64,000 nucleotides of DNA from Sphingobacteriales bacterium (GTDB lineage: Bacteria > Bacteroidota > Bacteroidia > Chitinophagales > Chitinophagaceae), in contig OMJB01000038.1 in NCBI GenBank assembly GCA_900299255.1, positions 1-64,000 on the forward strand. Direction: 5' to 3'. This document shows positions 58,752 to 64,000 of this stretch, one piece after another. Numbering within the stretch: position 1 is the stretch's first letter; each line of letters starts with the position of its first letter. The position numbers and the translations under genes are program-made. The notes beneath the pieces were generated by a model, which saw only the letters and a list, made by a program, of their open reading frames with translations, was not told where the DNA came from and did no database searches.

Positions 58752-60059
58752 TCATATCACTTCCCCCTCCAGGTCGTAATCAAATGCCTTGGTAATTTTT
58801 ACCTTCACAAAATCTCCTATGGGCAGTGGTGTTTTTGAGTGTATCACCACTTCATTATCCACTTCCACACTGTCAAATTCTGTGCGGGCCAGGTAGCGGC
58901 CGGCTTCTTTCTTATCTACAATTACCTCGTAGGTATTGCCTATTTTCTCCTGGTTCTTTTCGTAAGAAATCTCCTGCTGTACTTCCATTATCTCCTGCGC
59001 GCGTGCTTCTTTTTCTTCGGCAGGTATGTTGTCTATAAGTTCGTAAGCAGTGGTGTTCTCTTCGTGCGAATAAGTGAATATACCAACCCGGTCGAGCCGT
59101 GTGTCTATCAGGAATTGTTTCAGGTCTTCCACATCGTCACGTGTTTCGCCGGGGAAGCCGGTAATAAGCGTTGTTCTGATACAAATACCCGGCACACGGT
59201 CCCGCACATTGGCTATGAGGTCTGTTATCTCATCGCGGGTAATCTGGCGTTTCATAGCCGTGAGCATATTGTTTGATATATGCTGCAGCGGCATGTCCAG
59301 GTAGTTGCAGATGTTGGGGCGCTCGCGCATAACATCCAGCACATCCAGCGGAAACTTGGAAGGGTAGGCGTAATGCAGTCTTATCCAATGCAGGCCCGGC
59401 ACATCTGAGAGGTGTTTCAGTAATTCAGACAGGGCGCGTTTTTTATAAATATCAAGGCCGTAGTAGGTGAGTTCCTGCGCAATGAGCATTACCTCTTTAA
59501 CGCCCATTGATACCAGTTTCCTAGCCTCAGCTACAACCTCTTCAATGGTTTTGGATACATGCGCACCCCTCATCAGCGGTATGGCGCAGAAAGAGCAGGT
59601 GCGGTTGCAACCTTCAGATATCTTCAGGTATGCATAGTGTTTTGGGGTACTCAGCAGGCGTTCGCCAATCAGTTCAGATTTGTAATCGGCATTGAGCTGC
59701 TTTAGCATCAGCGGCAGTTCCATAGTACCAAACCATGCATCTACTTCAGGTATTTCTTTCAGCAGGTCGTTGCGGTAGCGTTCGCTCAGACATCCAGTTA
59801 CATATAATTTGTCCAGCTTGCCTTTTTTCTTCAGTGCCACCTGATCCAGAATGGTATTTACACTTTCTTCTTTAGCCTTGTCTATAAAGCCACAGGTATT
59901 CACTACTACTATATTGTGGTCCAGCTTTTTGTTTTCATGAATTACTTCAATGCCGCTGGCATTGAGCTGGCCGCTCAGCACCTCGCTGTCTACCATATTC
60001 TTGGAGCAGCCGAGTGTAATTATATTGACTTTATCTTTTACTAATGTTCTTGTTTTCAA
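58752..60059 (-). CDS. rimO: 30S ribosomal protein S12 methylthiotransferase RimO
   Basis: 'NIITLGCSKNMVDSEVLSGQL', 'VVNTCGFIDKAKEESVNTIL', radical SAM 'KISEGCNRTCSFCAIPLMRG', C-terminal TRAM-like region. Confidence 0.95.
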   Translation of the reverse strand: MKTRTLVKDKVNIITLGCSKNMVDSEVLSGQLNASGIEVIHENKKLDHNIVVVNTCGFIDKAKEESVNTILDQVALKKKGKLDKLYVTGCLSERYRNDLLKEIPEVDAWFGTMELPLMLKQLNADYKSELIGERLLSTPKHYAYLKISEGCNRTCSFCAIPLMRGAHVSKTIEEVVAEARKLVSMGVKEVMLIAQELTYYGLDIYKKRALSELLKHLSDVPGLHWIRLHYAYPSKFPLDVLDVMRERPNICNYLDMPLQHISNNMLTAMKRQITRDEITDLIANVRDRVPGICIRTTLITGFPGETRDDVEDLKQFLIDTRLDRVGIFTYSHEENTTAYELIDNIPAEEKEARAQEIMEVQQEISYEKNQEKIGNTYEVIVDKKEAGRYLARTEFDSVEVDNEVVIHSKTPLPIGDFVKVKITKAFDYDLEGEVI

Positions 60060-60115
60060 CGGTATTGTTTTACCTGTTTTCTAATTGCATCATGCCTTGT
60101 TCTGGCTCTTCCTTA

Positions 60116-61438
60116 CTATTTCTTACGCAGGAATATTCTTACCGGCACACCACTGAAGTTAAAATGGCTGCGCAGTTTGTTTTCCAGAAAGTTTTTATAG
60201 GGTTCTTTAATGCCGTCAGGGTGATTGGCGAAAAATGCAAATGAGGGTACTGCTGTAGGTACCTGCTGCACAAATTTGATTTTTACGGTATAGCCACGGG
60301 TCATAGGTGCCGGGTAGCGTTCTATTTCCCTGAGCATTATTTCATTGAGCACAGAGGTAGTTACTCTGCGGTTGCGGTTGTCATACACCTCCAGCGCTTT
60401 TTCCATTGCCTGGTAGATCTTGGTTTTCTCCTTGGCTGATATGAAAATAACAGGTACATCAGTAAAAGGCTCTATTCGCTCTTTTATTTCTTTTTCGTAG
60501 TCGCGGGCTGTATTGGTTTCTTTTTCCAGCAGGTCCCATTTATTTACCAGTATCACTATGCCCTTTCCTTTTCTTGCTGCAAGACTGAAAATGCTCACAT
60601 CCTGCGCGGTCATGCCGGTTTTTGCATCAATGAGTATCATGCACACATCTGCCTCATCCATGGCCTTGATAGCACGGATCACCGAATAAAATTCCAGGTC
60701 TTCGTGTACATTCTTTTTTTTGCGGATACCGGCAGTATCAATCAGCATAAACTCCTTGCCAAAGTGCTTGTAGTGGGTATGTATGGTATCGCGGGTGGTA
60801 CCGGCAACATCAGATACAATAGTGCGCTCCTTGTTAATCAGTGCATTGAGCAGGGTAGATTTGCCCGCATTGGGCTGCCCGATTATGGCAAACTTGGGCA
60901 GCGGATTGCCATCTTTATCAGACTCTTCCGGAACGGTTTCCTCAGTTATATGAGACACCACCTCGTCCAGCAATTCGCCGGTGCCGCTGCCGGAGATAGA
61001 CGACAGCATGAAGGTTTTTTCAAACCCCAGTGCATAGAATTCAGTGGCAAACAGTGCCCGCTCGTGATTATCTACCTTATTCACTACCAGCAAGACTGGT
61101 TTTGAAGACTTGCGGAGTACTTCGGCCATATCTTCGTCCTGGGTGGTAATACCGGTAATAGTATCACATACAAACAGGATCAGGTCGGCCTCATCGAGTG
61201 CAATAATTACCTGTTTTCTGATTTCCCGTTCAAAAACGTCTTCAGACCTGGAAACAAACCCTCCGGTATCAATGACATTGAAGTATTTTCCGTTCCAGTC
61301 GGCAACGCCGTACTGCCTGTCGCGGGTTACGCCGCTCTGGTCATCAACAATAGCTTTGCGCTGCTCTAGCAGGCGGTTAAATAAAGTTGATTTACCCACA
61401 TTGGGCCTTCCTACAATTGCAACAGTAAAACCAGGCAT
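60116..61438 (-). CDS. der: GTPase Der (EngA)
   Basis: Two G domains: 'VAIVGRPNVGKSTLFNRLLEQRKAIVDDQSGVTRDRQYG' and 'FAIIGQPNAGKSTLLNALINKERTIVSDVAGTTRDTIHTHY'; KH-like C-terminus. Confidence 0.97.
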   Translation of the reverse strand: MPGFTVAIVGRPNVGKSTLFNRLLEQRKAIVDDQSGVTRDRQYGVADWNGKYFNVIDTGGFVSRSEDVFEREIRKQVIIALDEADLILFVCDTITGITTQDEDMAEVLRKSSKPVLLVVNKVDNHERALFATEFYALGFEKTFMLSSISGSGTGELLDEVVSHITEETVPEESDKDGNPLPKFAIIGQPNAGKSTLLNALINKERTIVSDVAGTTRDTIHTHYKHFGKEFMLIDTAGIRKKKNVHEDLEFYSVIRAIKAMDEADVCMILIDAKTGMTAQDVSIFSLAARKGKGIVILVNKWDLLEKETNTARDYEKEIKERIEPFTDVPVIFISAKEKTKIYQAMEKALEVYDNRNRRVTTSVLNEIMLREIERYPAPMTRGYTVKIKFVQQVPTAVPSFAFFANHPDGIKEPYKNFLENKLRSHFNFSGVPVRIFLRKK

Positions 61439-61490
61439 TTAATTGAAAATTTAGTGGTCCGTAGCGTATTGATTTTTCGCTTCGGGGGTG

Positions 61491-61498
61491 CAAAGGTA
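61491..61498 (-). promoter_or_regulatory. Candidate -7 element (TACCTTTG) upstream of der
   Basis: CAAAGGTA on the plus strand, about 53 bp upstream of the der start codon. Confidence 0.4.
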
Positions 61499-61588
61499 CG
61501 ATTTTCGTGCCTACAAATTACTATTTATTATAAGTAATATTGTTAAAACGATAATCGCCTATATTTGCCGGTTAATAAAAATATAACA

Positions 61589-63568
61589 ATGAGGAAAGTT
61601 ATTTACCTGATTTGTGCCTTGCTGGTTTTCAATTTTGCATCCCGTGCGGCTGCCGGAGACACAACCAAAGTGCAGGCGCATTACGACGTACAGATGCCCG
61701 GCTACGGGAATTATGACACCACCATCACGTTTCCTGCACCGGGAACTACCTACAGGAAGATATATATGGTATTTACGCTGGGTAAGTATGTTTGCCCCGG
61801 GTCGCCTACGTACTGTGGTGACTGGGACTATACGGTAGACAACTACCTGATGACACCAGGTGGCGATACCCTGGACCTGGGTAGGTTGATTACACCCTAT
61901 GCAAATGCAGGTGCTCCACGCACTCCGTGGACGTGGAAGCAGCATTATGTGTATGATTTAACTGATTATGCAGGCGTATTGCACGGCCCGGCTACAATTC
62001 GCACTGCTTACTCGGGTTATTCGGGCGGATTCACAACTAACATTCAGTTTATTTTTATTGAGGGTACGCCCGACAGGGACGTGATCAGCGTAAACAGGCT
62101 ATGGCATGGTTACCGTACTTATGGTGATACTACGCACCACGATTCAAACAACATCAACGTCTTCCTGCCTTACAAAAACTTTACAGCCCCGGCGGGTACT
62201 CAGGCAGCTGAACTGAAGTATGTTGTATCTGGCCACGGCAGCGATGTGAATCAGTGCTGTGAATTTATGCCTCATACCTACAGTGTGTATCTGAACAGTG
62301 CCAAAGTGGACAGCTACTATATCTGGAGGTCTGACTGCGGAAGGAATGAATTGTGGCCACAATCGGGCACATGGATATATGAAAGGGGTAACTGGTGCCC
62401 CGGAAATATGGTGTACCCTAATTTCCATAAACTACCGGGCGTTATTGCAGGAGTGCCAGTGAATGTGGATATTCAGTTTGAACCCTACGCTGGCAACGGT
62501 GGCGGCGGCTATGGTTTTGAAGGTGCTCTGTTTTTCTATAAAGGAATGAACAAGACGCTGGATGCATCAATAGACTGGATCATTGCACCTACCAATGATG
62601 AGAATTTCTTCAGGGAAAACCCCATATGTGGATCACCTAAAATACATTTGAAGAACACTGGTGCTACAGCTATTACCAGCATTACTTTCCACTATGGTGT
62701 ATCGGGTTATTCTATGATTGACTATACCTGGACTGGATATCTGGCATCTCTGGCAGGTACAGATATTACGCTGCCTTTGCTGCCTGAATTAAGCACACTG
62801 GCAGGCACTACGGGTAATTATACTTTTGTATCAACTATTACTGCAGTAAATGGCACTGCCGATGACGATGCTACAAATAATACAATGACATCGCAGTTTA
62901 CAATGGCACCTGTGTGGCCTACACCTTTCAGAATTGTGTTCAGGGCTAATCATGCAGTAGTGGCATCGGGTTCTACTACCAGCGAAACCAGCTGGGCAAT
63001 TTATGATGTCAACAATACGGTGGTTGCTCAGCATGTAGGCGCAACAAGAGATTCACTGTACATTGATACCATTATTTTACCGGCCGGGCTTTACCGGCTG
63101 GCTATTTCAGACAGCGGCTGTGACGGCCTGTACTGGTGGGCAAATGCAGCTGCAGGTGCCGGATTTATATCTGTAAGGCAGTATGCAACCAATCTCACAA
63201 TTCCGATGCATGGCTACAGCTATTCAGGGACGTATGGCCACGACTTTGGCTGTGGTTATTCGCAGTATTTCTATACCGGCGATCAGTTTGTGGGAGTTAA
63301 TAATGTAACTGCCGGAACACTGTCTGTGGAAGCCTATCCAAACCCGGCCAGGGATGTGGTAAGGGTGGAACTTACGGGTACCGAGCAAATTGACGGATCG
63401 CTGCAGCTGATAGATGCGCTGGGTAGGGTGGTGTATGAAACACCATGCACGGGTGCCACCACAAACATCAGCGTAGCAGGGTACGCCAGCGGCGCATATA
63501 CACTGCGTTATACGGAAAGGGCGCACCCTGAGAATAAGCTGATAACAAGGCTCGTGATTGCAAACTAA
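61589..63568 (+). CDS. Secreted peptide-N-glycosidase F-like protein with T9SS type A sorting domain
   Basis: 'VQAHYDVQMPGYGNYDTTITFPAPGTTYRKIYMVFTLGKY...GDWDYTVDNYLM...LDLGRLITPYAN...YDLTDYAGVLHGPATIRTAYSGYSGGFTTNIQFIFIEGTPDRDV'; C-terminal 'SVEAYPNPARDVVRVELTG...IDALGRVVYET..GAYTLRYTE'. Confidence 0.85.
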   Translation: MRKVIYLICALLVFNFASRAAAGDTTKVQAHYDVQMPGYGNYDTTITFPAPGTTYRKIYMVFTLGKYVCPGSPTYCGDWDYTVDNYLMTPGGDTLDLGRLITPYANAGAPRTPWTWKQHYVYDLTDYAGVLHGPATIRTAYSGYSGGFTTNIQFIFIEGTPDRDVISVNRLWHGYRTYGDTTHHDSNNINVFLPYKNFTAPAGTQAAELKYVVSGHGSDVNQCCEFMPHTYSVYLNSAKVDSYYIWRSDCGRNELWPQSGTWIYERGNWCPGNMVYPNFHKLPGVIAGVPVNVDIQFEPYAGNGGGGYGFEGALFFYKGMNKTLDASIDWIIAPTNDENFFRENPICGSPKIHLKNTGATAITSITFHYGVSGYSMIDYTWTGYLASLAGTDITLPLLPELSTLAGTTGNYTFVSTITAVNGTADDDATNNTMTSQFTMAPVWPTPFRIVFRANHAVVASGSTTSETSWAIYDVNNTVVAQHVGATRDSLYIDTIILPAGLYRLAISDSGCDGLYWWANAAAGAGFISVRQYATNLTIPMHGYSYSGTYGHDFGCGYSQYFYTGDQFVGVNNVTAGTLSVEAYPNPARDVVRVELTGTEQIDGSLQLIDALGRVVYETPCTGATTNISVAGYASGAYTLRYTERAHPENKLITRLVIAN

Positions 63569-63593
63569 AGGGTGGTTATTTATTTTATTTTCA

Positions 63594-63624
63594 GACAGGC
63601 TGCTTCGTGCAGCCTGTCCTTTTT
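63594..63624 (+). terminator. Rho-independent terminator
   Basis: Perfect 10-bp stem GACAGGCTGC-TTCGT-GCAGCCTGTC followed by CTTTTT. Confidence 0.88.
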
Positions 63625-63671
63625 CGTACTGCGCCAATAGTTTTTTACTTTTGATAGAGAATGAGAGCATT

Positions 63672-63986
63672 ATGACGGATAGAATAGAAAAACTGAAAGC
63701 ATTTCTGGCGCAGTCGCCAAATGATTGTTTTCTGAACCATGCACTGGCACTTGAGTTGATTAAAGCAGGCGATGAGGCAGCGGCCAGGCAGCATTTTGAA
63801 ATCAACCTGAAGAATGAACCGGGATATGTGGCCACTTACTACCATTTAGGCAAACTGCTGGAAAGGGCCGGAACGGCTGACGCTGCACTGAAGATGTATG
63901 AGGAAGGTATGGCACAGGCAAAGGCCAAACAGGATATGCATTCGTTTGGTGAGCTGAGGACAGCCTATGACGACCTTGCGTATTAA
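63672..63986 (+). CDS. Small TPR-repeat protein
   Basis: 'MTDRIEKLKAFLAQSPNDCFLNHALALELIKAGDEAAARQHFEINLKNEPGYVATYYHLGKLLERAGTADAALKMYEEGM'. Confidence 0.88.
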   Translation: MTDRIEKLKAFLAQSPNDCFLNHALALELIKAGDEAAARQHFEINLKNEPGYVATYYHLGKLLERAGTADAALKMYEEGMAQAKAKQDMHSFGELRTAYDDLAY

Positions 63987-64000
63987 GTAACGATGCTTTA

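Noticed and set aside
63224-63835. 203-aa minus-strand ORF
   Set aside because: Antisense to the PNGase F-like gene, a terminator and the TPR gene; composition not protein-like.

Overview
This 64 kb window is a chromosomal segment from a Bacteroidota bacterium. The supporting signs are type IX secretion (T9SS) C-terminal domains, TTTG/TAnnTTTG-like promoters, DUF4295, an IPExxxVDY-family protein and a DUF2723 protein. It carries a partial tRNA-Gly(CCC) at the left edge, a tRNA-Val(TAC), and about 52 supported protein-coding genes. Most are housekeeping or conserved genes: ftsY, bshB1, rpmB-rpmG-DUF4295, aspS, purA, pabB-like, cobB, carA, HMG-CoA lyase, panB, YggS, dprA, rimO and der. I saw no CRISPR array, prophage, intact transposon or obvious defence island. 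The items most worth a second look are: (1) a 2127-codon secreted protein with 18 tandem 76-aa repeats, nearly all sharing a four-cysteine pattern; (2) a membrane/patatin-like protein whose reading frame continues coherently for 47 codons beyond an in-frame TAG; (3) a stand-alone receiver-domain protein with Asn in place of the phospho-acceptor Asp; (4) a D-block/K-block polyampholyte protein between purA and a pabB-like gene; (5) an 8-bp-unit tandem repeat in the divergent intergenic region upstream of dprA; (6) a repeat-rich 1.2 kb non-coding stretch at 34.45-35.64 kb; and (7) a T9SS-tagged PNGase F-like protein. I found no clearly new multi-gene system. All family calls come from motif recognition by eye, without database searches.
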